A stretch of DNA of 64,000 nt, taken from positions 2,162,501 to 2,226,500 of the forward strand of contig JAWPGT010000002.1 in NCBI GenBank assembly GCA_034638255.1, read 5' to 3'. Positions within the stretch are counted from its first letter, which is position 1, and every line of letters begins with the position of its first letter. This document shows, piece by piece, positions 13,121 to 24,549 of this stretch. Under the pieces are notes generated by a model. It ran no database searches. It was not told the DNA's origin and saw nothing but the letters and a program-made list of their open reading frames with translations. The translations under genes were made by a program, and so were the position numbers. Source of the stretch: Coprinus comatus. Its lineage: Eukaryota > Basidiomycota > Agaricomycetes > Agaricales > Agaricaceae.

Positions 13121-15267
13121 ATGGAAGAGCCTGTGAGTCTGAATAAAGAAGACGTCGCGGATCTATCAGCCACATCTCCAGGAGATGATTCAGACACTGC
13201 TTTGTCGCCTGTTGCAGAGTTAGAACCAATCCCAGGAATAGATGGTACTCCTGTTCGTTGTACGTGACCATTGTTTTCACGACAGTCATAGAATTGACTC
13301 TGAATTTTCTAGGGTATGATGTGCGTAAATTATATCTTACTACGCGGGAAATTTGGCATAGCAATGATAATTTAGGCAGATAGAACCGAACCATATACTC
13401 GTATAACACCATTCCAAGAAAGGCATGACACAAGCGTTGAGTAAGTACATTTTTTAATGAAGTTCACCCATCTAACTGTCACCATCTCAGATTTTTCTAC
13501 AAGCCCATTACCCTTACGGCTCTATCAGGAGCACTCATTATTCTTGCCTACGTTGCCATGACCCAAGATGTTCTTGAGGAAGGCCGCGACAAACGACGCG
13601 TGTAAGTCGGTACTATAGCGATCGATGTTACTTCTGTGTCTCACCAGACCACAATCAGTGGTGTCTACGCTTCCATCGCCGCATTTCTAACATTTTCAAT
13701 GATTCAATTCCGGGATGGCCCCTTTATTCGCCCCCATCCGGTTTTCTGGCGTGTTGTTCTAGGAGTAAACCTCCTCTACGAGTTGGCGCTTGTATTTTTG
13801 TTGTTCCAGGACCTTCAGACCGCCCGTCAAATGATGACCTATATTGATTCAACTTTGGGGGTTCCTCTACCAGAGAAGAACTACGCCGAAGATTGCTCTC
13901 TCACTGTTACGAATATATGGGTAAGCTAAGTTCCATAAGTTACACCCGGTAAATGTTAATATATTTTAGAACGCGCTTGACGTATTCTGTATAGCTCACG
14001 CGCTTGGGTGGTTTGGGAAAGCCATGATCTTACGTGACTATTGGTTTTGTTGGGTGAGCCATATGACCGAGGATTTGTTCATCCTGGCTCCGAGAATATG
14101 ACTATAACTCATTCCTGTCACGTTTAATCAGATTCTTAGTATTGCCTTTGAGCTTGCGGAGTACAGTTTACAGCATCAATTGCCTAATTTCGCCGAGGTG
14201 AGTCTCACAGTGCCACCATTGATGAGTATCGAACATGAAAACGTCTAAATTCCTTCTATTATAGTGTTGGTGGGATCACGTATGTGTATTTCCTTTGACA
14301 GACGCCCTTGTATTTACCGATACGCTAGTGGATACTTGATGTCCTTCTTTGTAACTGGTTAGGTACATACCTTGGTAAGCACAGCCCAACTGAATACTTC
14401 TGGTGTCATTTATGACATCTTGATTACAGGCATGAAGACGTGCCAATATTTCGAAGTCAAAGTACGTTCTTGTTGCGATCCAGGGTACTGGCGCTCTAAT
14501 CGTCATAACTCTTTGCAGCCTTATTCATGGCGCGGTTTCCGACAAACCCGAGGAATTCGCCCAAAAATGAAGCGGGTACTCAGCCAATTTTCACCTCATG
14601 ACTTTACTGCATTCAAGTGGGGCACAGCAGGAGACTTCATGCATTACTTTACAGTGGTGCTCTTACTTCTTGTATTTTTAGCTGCGGAGCTCAATCCTTT
14701 CTACCTGAAGGTATTTACTCAACTCCCTAACTCCCCGGTAGTATGTTGAAATTGAGTTTTTTTGTCTAGAGTTTGCTATGGATGGAGCCTGATCATCCCA
14801 TTGTCATACTCAGACTACCTTTGTTTTTCTTTGTGCTCTCCCCGCGGTACGTGAGCTCTATCAATACATAAACGATCCGAGGTATGTGTGGTGCATTGTC
14901 GTATTGTACCTTGTTACTAATGATATGGATACATAATACAAAAACGAAATGAAGACGTGCAGTCAGGATGGGACAACATGTTTGGCTTCTACTTGCCACG
15001 ATTGTGACGGAGTTACTGGTCATTACGAAATGGAGTAAAGGGCAATTCCCTGCACCTTTACCTGCAAGGATTAAATGGGGTTGGATCACTACTGCGGTTT
15101 TATTGGTATTGTATCCTACACGGAAGGTGAGCTCAACACAACATGATATTTTTCGTCGACTGGATAATAATCTGTCGTTGTATGTTTCTTTCAATTCCCA
15201 GTTTGGGATACCTAGCATAAGGCGTTATATCAGCAATGGACGCCGAAAACCAAGCAAGTCTCAATGA
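13121..15267 (+). CDS. Phosphatidylserine synthase, base-exchange (PSS1/PTDSS1) type
   Basis: Fourteen exons from ATG 13121: 13121-13259, 13313-13320, 13376-13440, 13491-13601, 13659-13920, 13970-14053, 14132-14197, 14265-14279, 14329-14374, 14430-14461, 14519-14710, 14770-14881, 14967-15126, 15202-15267. Hallmarks are [121 protein letters not shown] and LYQYINDPR. The enzyme swaps the phospholipid head group for serine in the ER membrane; several hydrophobic helices are evident. A one-base gap near 14817/14818 (RL then FVFLCALPAV) makes the exon sum 1358 instead of 1359, i.e. about 452 aa if repaired. Two exons are only 8 and 15 nt. This differs from the CDP-diacylglycerol-dependent yeast Cho1 enzyme. 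Confidence 0.92.
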
Positions 15268-18200
15268 TGAGGTTGATCGTCGTGGGTACTACATATTTTG
15301 GTAGGGGCTAAAAAGAGAACGTGTACATACCCCATAATTTTTATTTATTTATTTAAAGGGCACTCATACCGTAGCAATCATTAAAAATGTGATCCTACCT
15401 GGCAGGAACAATGTTATACATGATAATGATAGACTACGAGCTTGGTTCGATTCGTTTATTTAGTTCATTATCAATCTCATGATGCCTTTTAAGAATAGCC
15501 TCCATGTAGTACTAAGCGGTTATTTCTGGAAAGACCTTTAGTCGGAAGCTGTTATATATGTGCTTTTTTGCAGATAGGAGAAGTTGCAATAGTTCGGAGA
15601 GTTCCTTGTATTCAAGTGGGATATGATTCTGTTTAAAGACGCCAAGTACAACTTTTTGAGTTGAAAGTATACCAGCATAAGTAAACACACCAAAATAGAG
15701 CATGTGTTTTGATCGGTTGCGAGAGATGTCGTGGGATGTGAAGAAACAGAAACGTCGATTTTTCCTTGCTTTTTCCGTTGATGTGGGTTGCTTTGTATGT
15801 GTAGAGGGGTTAAAATCCCCAACTTGGATTCGATTTGATCGCGATATATATTACGAAATAAATAAATAAAAATGGGAAGCCTGAGATGCTTGAAATTTTT
15901 TAATCTATCGGATGAATAAATTGCTCTTCTACTTCGTTGTTGGGAGCACTTAATACTAGTGTGCAATTTGATCGAGTTTTAGTGTTGGATTGTTCAATGT
16001 CGAGGCTGTACGTAGAGAGATGATATGAACAAATGAACAAGTGGTTACGGAAACATCATCACAATTCTACAGCCAAGGAAGATTGTTTGGCAGAAAGAAC
16101 TTGGGATTGATATTGAATCCTAAGAAGATCTGCCGAAGAAGTTGATGATAGTTAGTCCATCAGTCTAACCCAGCGTTTCGCATCTATGGAATTCCCGTGT
16201 CTAGAAAACGCACCCCCACCTAGTAAGCTACTAAGAGCAGATAATTCTCAGGGATTTCGGTTTGGTGCAACCCCAGACTACACACGGTCCCTCCCATCAT
16301 GTTCAAGCCGAACCACATGTTCAAGTTTATTAATGTTCAAGAGTAGATCGTGTTAGGCGTTAGAAAAGTATTGGCGGGCCACCCAGTTGGTAACTTTCCC
16401 AAGAGATTTTTGTGTTTGTTTAAAGATAGACCAACTCTTTCGACAACTCTGTAGGCATGAAGGGTTAACAATAAAATTGAAGTGAAATGGCCGAGGCACC
16501 GGAGTGTAATGATTTTCTTGCGATCCATGGGGACTATGCAATGTTTCTGATATGACAGGACTCCAGTGATAGGGTGTATTTGAGAGTTTCTAACTCTTGG
16601 ATCGTGGGATCACTACAATCCAATCCATCAGTGGCTTGGGATATCAAGGGAACCGTGGGTTTGATACTGAAGTAAACGGGTAACTGTGAACCAGAACGAA
16701 GGGCAGCAACAACTCACATCTGAAGGTCTGAGGGATAGGAGTTCCAAGAAGCCAAAAAAACTTCCAATAGTTCACTGACACATCTTACTGGTAGTATGAT
16801 GGAAGGTAACTATGATGGATCTATTATACTGACAATCTACGTTGGGTCTCGACTGTTTGTTGAATGTATACAATCGGTCAGCATCCGAGTATTCTAATCT
16901 TTAAATCGTGTGGCTGAGGGTCTGGACTCGGGAACCTTGTGGCTTTTCTGAAGATGTAGAGTTTATGTATTCAGTTGGAAGACATCGTGGAAGCTCCATA
17001 TCATCATCTCTCTTGGCGCTTGCGATCGATACTCACAGAATGGACAGTAGAGAAACTAGACTCGAGTTATAATAGGACCATGAAAATTGGGGTTGAGGAA
17101 TTAGCTGAAATGCTCTAATCATCTAATCTACTCTGCAAGATGAAGACCAACGTAATCGCTTCCTGTCTGATGTTGTGAGCAGGCATTTAATAGTTAATAT
17201 TCAGTAATTAACCGGTTTTTGGTTTTGAATTTTGAATGACCGTGGGGAATCAAAAATCGATTGGCGGATCTGATCCTGATTTCTGAAAAACTTCCGATTC
17301 CGTCTTAGTCGCAGATCTATGTAAATATATCGGATTAAATCTATTGGAATAAATTGATTATTCCAATTTTCGCTGTTGTTTTACAAATTGTCCACGTTGA
17401 CACAGGTTCATGGCTCCTCTACTAGGCTTAGACTAATCAAGAGACGGAGGAACGGAGGAATGGTATAATCCCTGATTGGTCCTGGGCTTGATCACAGCTT
17501 CTTCGTGTGGGTAAGTACGGAAGACTCCCAAGTGTGTGTACTTGCAGAGTATGGTCCGAGAGATTGATTGTTGAGAAGCCGTAACTTGGCATCATTCGAT
17601 TCTAGTCAACGCGAGGATGGGATAACGGCAAAATGAAGTGCAAAATCTATTAGTTGCCACAGTAGAGTCGCACTACATTTAACTCCTGGATACAACTCAC
17701 ATCGCAAAAGGAAATAAGGGGAAGACACAGGAGTCATATCTAACAACTCCTTGATCAGAAGATATGGCCCACTAGAAGATGTCACTCGTCGGCACCATTA
17801 GTTTATCAACAGAGAGCTAGTAGTCTCATAACATTAACAATACAAGAGTACACTATCTCTTGACAAGCATATCACCAGTTCTCGCTTATAAGTAACTCGT
17901 CTCTCCGTTTCCGATCTGTGTTATTCTGGGAATGTATTCTGATGAAAAATCAAAATCATTAAGACCGAGTCGGAGGCGGAGCTTGGGATAAATGAGCGAT
18001 CGAGAGTTGAACTGATCTGCCCTGGTTTCCCCGGCTTCCTTCAGGCTAACAGAGGTGAGTGGTCAGGGAGGATACTGAATTCCCAAATGGTTAGCAGCTG
18101 TTAGCAGCTAGTTATCTTATAGTCTCTTGCAAGGTGATTAGCCAATGACGTAGTGCGTGAAGGTTCTGGGACTTGAGCTACACCCACAAAAATTTGTTGT

Positions 18201-18737
18201 GGACTGATGTAGGTTGTCTGGAACGAAAGATTCGTTTACCAAGACATCCGCCGATATTCAGGGTCAGGCGCAACAGCAGTTTCGTGAGATGCAGTCGCAG
18301 TGCAGCCATCAAGATAGATTGACATTACCAGTTACCCTTGATATCATAGTAGCCACTGAGACGAGTTTTTTTATGACGGCTTCCTGAGTTAATTCCAGCT
18401 CTCCAGTTGTAATTTGTTGTATTCAGGCTGTCCTAGCAGGGAAGTGGTGGTATTCTGAAAGTGATTGTTGTAGTTATTCGTTACAACCTCATGATGTCTA
18501 TAAAGATTTAGAAGTCATCTGTCGTCCAAGCATCATCTAGAGATCTAGAGGGTTAATAGTGGTCTAGGAAGTAATTGTTACAGCTCGAGGGACCAACCGT
18601 TTATTTGTTTCAAAGGAGAATGACAAATAAGGTTTGTCATTGCACGGCCATACTCCGGTGCGCTTGCTCAGCCAAAGTGTTCAACATTAACTAAAGCGTT
18701 AACCACCAACTTTATTCTATCTTGTTATCAATCCGAA
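15268..18737. other. 3.5-kb gene-poor gap
   Basis: The longest uninterrupted stretch without coding character in the left half. Frames are short and riddled with stops on both strands, and no exon chain could be built. Short AT-rich repeats occur (for example TTTATTTATTTATTT near 15340). It may hold regulatory DNA for KIN17, or decayed mobile DNA whose ends I could not recognise. Confidence 0.45.
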
Positions 18738-19828
18738 ATGCCTCGAGCAGAAGGTATGTACTTACGGTATAGCGATAGCAGGATGGTTCTAACTGTTATA
18801 TTTCAGTTGGAACACCAAAATATGTGGCCAATAAGATGAAATCAAAAGGCCTACAGCGCCTGAGGTGGTATTGCCAAGTTTGCGAGAAACAGTGTCGAGA
18901 TGAGAACGGTTTCAAGTGCCATGCACAATCCGAGGCTCACTTGAGACAAATGTTGGTGGTTGGAGAGCATGCTGGAAGTCATATTGCCAATTTCTCGGGA
19001 CAATTTCAATCGGAATTTGTTTCATTACTTTCTCGAAGGCAAGTATATTAGCACCATCACTTTCATTCTGGGTGCTTACCATGGAAGTCTACAGATTTGG
19101 AACGAAGCGTGTCTTTGCCAATCGTGTATACCAGGAATATATTGCGGACAAGAGCCATTTACATATGAATGCGACCCGCTGGGTGACACTATCAGAGTTT
19201 GTGAAGCATCTTGGGAGGACAGGTGTGGCACGAGTGGATGAAACGGAGAAGGGATGGTTTATTGCTTGGATCGACAATTCCCCAAAGGCGCTGGCCAAAG
19301 CAGTATGTTTTTTCACTTGTCATGCTGTAGATTGATTTGCTTATCATCCTTTTTTTCCAGGAAGCAAGTATGAAGAAAGAACGTGCAACAATGTCTGATG
19401 AAGCACGGGAACGTTTGTTGATTGCGGAGCAAATTGAACGTGCAAAGGAAGAAGCGGAAGAAGCTGAACCTTCGGGGTCCAATTCAACATCACCTCCTGT
19501 CGAAGAAGGGCTTAAACGTGACGAGGGTGAAAAGGTAGTTTTGTCTTTGTCCGCTAAACCTGCGACAGCATCGCCATCAGCTGCTACTTCTACTACCCTA
19601 TCGTTTGGCATGAAATTAAATCCGCTAAAGCCAGGCGTGAATCCGTTGAAAACCAATCCTCTGAAACGGCCAAATGTCTTCAAAACTGCAACAGTTTCAT
19701 CCGGTTCAAAGGATGAAAAAGCTGGTGAGAAGAAGCGACCTGCGTCAGCGATGTCTGCAGCCGAGAGGTTGATTCTAGAGGATCAAGAACGGAAGAGGAG
19801 GAAGTTGGAACGGGAAAGTACTGCTTAA
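18738..19828 (+). CDS. KIN17: KIN17 zinc-finger DNA/RNA-binding protein
   Basis: Four exons, 18738-18753, 18807-19038, 19095-19302 and 19361-19828, sum to 924 nt (307 aa) in perfect frame. The N-terminus MPRAEVGTPKYVANKMKSKG and the CCHH finger CQVCEKQCRDENGFKCHAQS followed by EAH are the KIN17 hallmark, followed by GTKRVFANRVYQEYI and VDETEKGWFIAWID of the winged-helix Kin17-mid domain. KIN17 proteins are nuclear and are implicated in DNA replication, damage response and spliceosome-associated RNA processing. The C-terminal part here is a charged, Ala/Ser-rich tail with repeated NPLK(P/T) units (KLNPLKPGVNPLKTNPLKRP) and lacks the KOW/SH3-like tandem of the longer animal proteins. Intron 2 (19039-19094) has a GC donor (AG|GCAAGT) and a normal acceptor; in-frame joining supports it. 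No frameshift. Confidence 0.95.
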
Positions 19829-20169
19829 TTGGACTATTGTATGTGTAATATTAATCGCACATGTACATTATTATCTTGCCTTTGCATAAACACAGTGACA
19901 AAAATAGTATTTGACGGCTCGATGATGCCGAGCCTAGAAGTCCGCACTTCGAAAAAACGTGTTTTGCCTCCTGGTACGTACATGAAGTACACGTACATCC
20001 TGAGCATTGCTTGCCTTCAACCATATCACCCTTCGACATCCTGAACTCTCATCGGCTCAATTGAGGTCATATTTTCAATCCTTTCAATAACCCCTTCTGT
20101 GAGTACTGTTTTTATGATAGATAAATTACATAACGCGACGTCATTATTAGAACAAAATTCGGAAAGAAA
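19829..20169. other. Intergenic spacer between KIN17 and GH5 gene
   Basis: Short spacer of 341 bp between two genes on the same strand. It must carry the KIN17 terminator and the glucanase promoter; no clear TATA box is seen. Confidence 0.4.
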
Positions 20170-23100
20170 ATGAGACGGTATACTCCCATATCAAAACCTG
20201 CAATTCCAACTGGAGAAGAATACAAACCCAATGATCCTGCAATAACTCCTCTGACAACCCCGCCAGAAGAATGGGTACCTGAGGAGCTGTATAACCCTGT
20301 AAGCGATTTTGTACTGAGTATTAGGATTGATTCAAATTTTGCAGCAGCAGAACAATGCCCCTACAGTATATAATGAGCGGCCATACCTCGAACCAGTATC
20401 TACGGTTAAGCCACCAACATTGCCACAGCATCGAAAACGTCAATTTATCATACTCGGTTTACTCGGCCTTGCATTGGTGGCCATTATTGCTGTTCTGGTC
20501 CCCATTCTACTACGCCTTGAACAAACAGGTAATACTGAAAATGGAAGTAACGTAGTCACAAACGACGTAACTTCGGGAACCACGGGAAGTATAATTACCA
20601 TGGAAGATGGAAACACATTTACTTATAATAACAATCATGGAGGCGACTGGGCTATGGATCCTCAAAACCCATTTGGGCCCGGAGGAAAATCACAAGAGTG
20701 GAGTAAACGCATTGGTACTGAGGAATGGGTTTGGGGCGAAGACATAGCGCGCGGTGTCAATCTTGGGTATGTAAAAGTCCTGGAAATGAAAAAGTGGAGT
20801 TATTGATAGGCAGTCATCTACCTACCTATAGTGGCTGGCTTGGTGATTATTGTCCCACAGATGGAGTTTCGGAAATGATTAATGACGCTCTGACTAGTGA
20901 CCGAACCTTTCATTTCTCCTGCTTTGTATGAAAGATACGTCAATAGCAGTGATGCCGCTGTTGTAGATGAATGGTCGTTATCTGTTGCTATGGGAGATCA
21001 TCTTGCACAGGACATGGAGGAACATTATTCCACCTTTATCGTGAGTATTTGGCACTGTATGAAATACAATTCTCAAGCTAACAGTTGGCTTGTAGACAGA
21101 AAGGGATTTCGCTGAAATTGCAGGTATGGGATTTTCCGAGGCATGGTGACATGTTCGGATGAAGTTCATTAATTACAGCGGCTGGATTGAATTGGGTTCG
21201 CATTCCAATTGGCTTCTGGGCTATTGAGACTATCAATAATGAACCTTTTCTGACTGGAACTTCTTGGAAGTACTTTCTCAAAGCGTTTGTGGATTCTGCA
21301 TCATCTTAATCCTAAACATTGCTGCTTACCAGAGTCGTTGCAATCGCAGAATCCAATGGGGACGAAAGTATGGAATCCGAATCTATCTCGATTTACACGC
21401 TCTCCCGGGAAGCCAGAACGGATGGGTGCGGTTTAGTTTACTTGGTCAGGTACTAACTGTACTAATTATACTTCAATCTGAACGCACCAGAACCATTCCG
21501 GTAAAAGTGTGTCTCCTTTCTTCATTCTCATAATGATGTAGTTACTGATCTACGTCTTTGTACTAGGTGGATCAGTTAACTTGTGAGTATTCTCACAAGC
21601 ATGTTAGGAAAGCTGTCTTCATTAATGCGAGAAGTATGTACGGCGTGATGGGCATCGCTAATGCACAGCGTACTCTCACGTACCTCCGAATAATCACTCA
21701 GTTCGTCAGCCAAGCCCAATACCGAGATGTGGTTCCGATGTAAGCAAGTTTTATACTTACTTTCCGTTCAGTTCCGATATCACCAATAGCGTTGGTATTG
21801 TAAACGAGATCCTATGGGGCACAGTAGGGCAAATCCAGTTCAAAGTTTTTATTACGCAGCCTATGAAGCAATTCGAAAGTCAACGTAAGTTCCCCATCAC
21901 ATACCTTATTGCTTCTCTTCCATTGATGGTCTTTTTTTCTCAGTGGTACTGGTTCCAGAGCTGGACCATACATTGCAATCCACGAGGGTTTTCAAGGAGT
22001 ACGTATTTCGGAGATTTGTACAACTTGAATGTCTTATCTCGTTATTTGTTTGGCAGCCTGCAATCTGGGAAGGGTAAATGCTTCCTTATCCACGATGATT
22101 CCGGTTTTCTTATCCCACAACGTTTGATAATAGGTTTCTATCGGGAGCCGATCGGTTGATCCTCGACCAACATCCTGTGTGTCTTCCCCTAGATTCTGAT
22201 TACTTAAATATAGGCTGATTAAATACACAGTATCTTGCATTCATGAACGATCGTACCACTCCGTAAGCCGATATATACGAACGGGGTCATTTATTCATAC
22301 TGCATCTAGGCCGGAAGTTATAGCTAGGAGACCCTGGTAAGCCTCATTTCTGTATATTATTATTTTCCTTGAAAGGCGGCTGATGTAGGTCCAAGCTCTT
22401 GGGCTATTGCAACTAACCAATCGCAAAAAGTCTTTGGTGTGACAGTTGGCGGGGAATTCTCATCTGCTATCAATGATTGTGGTCTTTGGTGAGTTTTAGT
22501 CTTCATTATCGTAATCGATTTTCCAACCGGGAGCGGCTAGCGGCGTCCCCAATAATTGTTCTGATTATATTTATTTAATCTTTCTTTCACATAGGTTGAG
22601 TGGTGTTGGGTCATCCTCCAGCAACCCCGATTGTGCAACGTGGGATAATTGGAGTGTGAGTACATATACATATTTCTATTTCTCTTTAGTGCTTATATTG
22701 ACGTGTTCTTGGTCCGATCAACTGCTTCACACAACCGTCATGACGTAATAATAGGCATATACCCCACAAATTATCGACACCCTAAGCAGGTAACCCTAGC
22801 GTCTATGGATGCACTGCAAAATTTCTTCTTCTGGACATGGAAAATTGGGAATTCGAGCGTGCTTGGGACGTCTTCTAGTCCAATGTGGCATTATCGGCTA
22901 GGCCTAGAGAGAGGCTGGATCCCAAGAGGCGAGGCTCTTTGACGTTTCTTTCGAGAACATGACTCACGCTCTGGCTTCTGGTCGCTTCACATAAAATAGA
23001 TCCGCGAGAAGCGAGTGGATTCTGCGCCTCTGTCTTGGGATCATCGCAGATTTTCGATGGCATCTATCCAGCAACTGCTACAGGAGTAAGATTTCACACA

Positions 23101-23570
23101 CGAACTGTTTATTTTAGATGTGCGAGCTAATTCACCCGAGAAATTGTTCAGATTGGTACAGGCACAATCAATCCAACTCAGGTAGCCTCACATACTTTCC
23201 CGCCCACAACCATAGGCCCATCGTATAACGGTACACTGGTTGGATTGCTACCAACATATACGCCCACCGGGTCATTAAAAACTTTACCTGCACCAACATT
23301 CACCGCTGCACCGTCTATTGATGTTGGGGATGGCTGGTATAATGCCAATGACGACGCCTCGGCTTTTGTGTAAGTTTAGATTCCTTACTTAGCGCTGACT
23401 CGTGTCGTTTCTGATGTGTTATTTTTTCTAGTCCCGTTCTTGGATGTCAATACCCTGAGTGCGTAGTAACCTAATGCTAGCAGGTTCCTCTGAGTTGACC
23501 TTTTAATAGTGCTTGGGATGCCGTGAATGCAACGCTGCCGTCCAGTGGTCGCTGTGCTGGTGGCGTTTGA
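20170..23570 (+). CDS. GH5 exo-beta-1,3-glucanase with N-terminal membrane anchor
   Basis: About 23 short exons from ATG 20170 to TGA 23568-23570. A cytosolic Pro/Thr-rich N-terminus precedes one hydrophobic segment (IILGLLGLALVAIIAVLVPI), so the enzyme is a type II membrane protein with its catalytic part outside or in the secretory lumen. Family markers are ARGVNLGGWLVTEPFISPAL, LNWVRIPIGFWAI, GIRIYLDLHALPGSQNGW, NHSGKSGSVNF, GIVNEILWGTVG (acid/base Glu in NE), HEGFQG, FGVTVGGEFSSAINDCGLWL (nucleophile Glu in GEF) and FFWTWKIG. It should release glucose from cell-wall beta-1,3-glucan during wall remodelling, like yeast Exg1 and Aspergillus ExgD. Odd points: an 11-nt exon at 20832-20842, a GC-AG intron at 22929-22999, and one apparent base loss at 21841-21844, where QIQF and SFYYAAYEAIRKS lie in different frames. 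Confidence 0.9.
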
Positions 23571-24549
23571 CGCAAGTTATTGAGAATGGCTGGTAAGCGA
23601 GGGATAAAGTGAGACCCAAGTTGGTGGTATGTATTTGTCTTTCTGCATATTCATTCAATGTTTGGACCATTTAATTGTATATCGTAATTGTCAAGTAGTA
23701 CTGTCTGTCGGTGATTCTGATTTTGTGGTATATAGAGATTGACATTTCTTCTGAATTTTTCGATCTAAGCACTTAGAATTCTGATACGTACACATGTAAG
23801 AGTAAAAAATTCTGATAAATGCAGCACAAATGACGGAACATGTGTTCTCAAACGTTTCCAACTTCTGTCAGTATATAGATAGTGCATGGGATTGCGGACG
23901 TTTTTACCCGTGATACTTAACCATGATACGACACTATGTATGTATAATGGGACTCATGACAGGGAGCTTCGTAATTGTTTAACGCAGAACCACTCGTCCA
24001 TACGAGTTCTGAAATGGTTCTAAATATAAACGGCGCGTGACCAAACTTTACGACATGTGGGGAAAAACGTGGGGAAAAATTAAAATTAGTCTTTGCCCCA
24101 GCTATGTAATATAATACAACAACGACAGCAACAACGAAATGGCAGCAGCACTGAATTGGCTTATGACAGAGGTATATCTATAATTTTTATCTGTGTAAAG
24201 TTTTCTATGGTTAAAAAGAAATAGGAAAAAGTAATCAGCCGTAAAATGGATGGTGAATTCAGTGTTCGTCAATAATAGAAAAAGACTTTTGTCACTCAAC
24301 TCCGTTAGGCATCTCCACACAGCACATGAACTTCTAAATACTGGATGTCCTGGATTCTTCTGATCTTAAGCGGAGTCAATCCGAGGACGGGGTACTTGTC
24401 TGTGCTTGTATAGATAAGTGTATGCGTGGAAGTTGATTCTGCGAGCGCTTGTTGACAAAAGCTACCATCACTTCATCCTCTAAATCTTCCCTTTTTCTAC
24501 TTACTCTGCTGCAGACGCCTGCGCTACAAGTACTCAGTTTTTGTCGAAA
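23571..24549. other. Intergenic region
   Basis: About 980 bp between two genes on the same strand. No coding exon is seen. The last 200 bp upstream of 24550 should hold the transporter promoter. Confidence 0.4.

Noticed and set aside
12840..13433. A 197-codon minus-strand open frame
   Set aside because: It runs antisense across the first exons and introns of the phosphatidylserine synthase gene, whose frame is supported by homology; no domain or splice logic on the minus strand.
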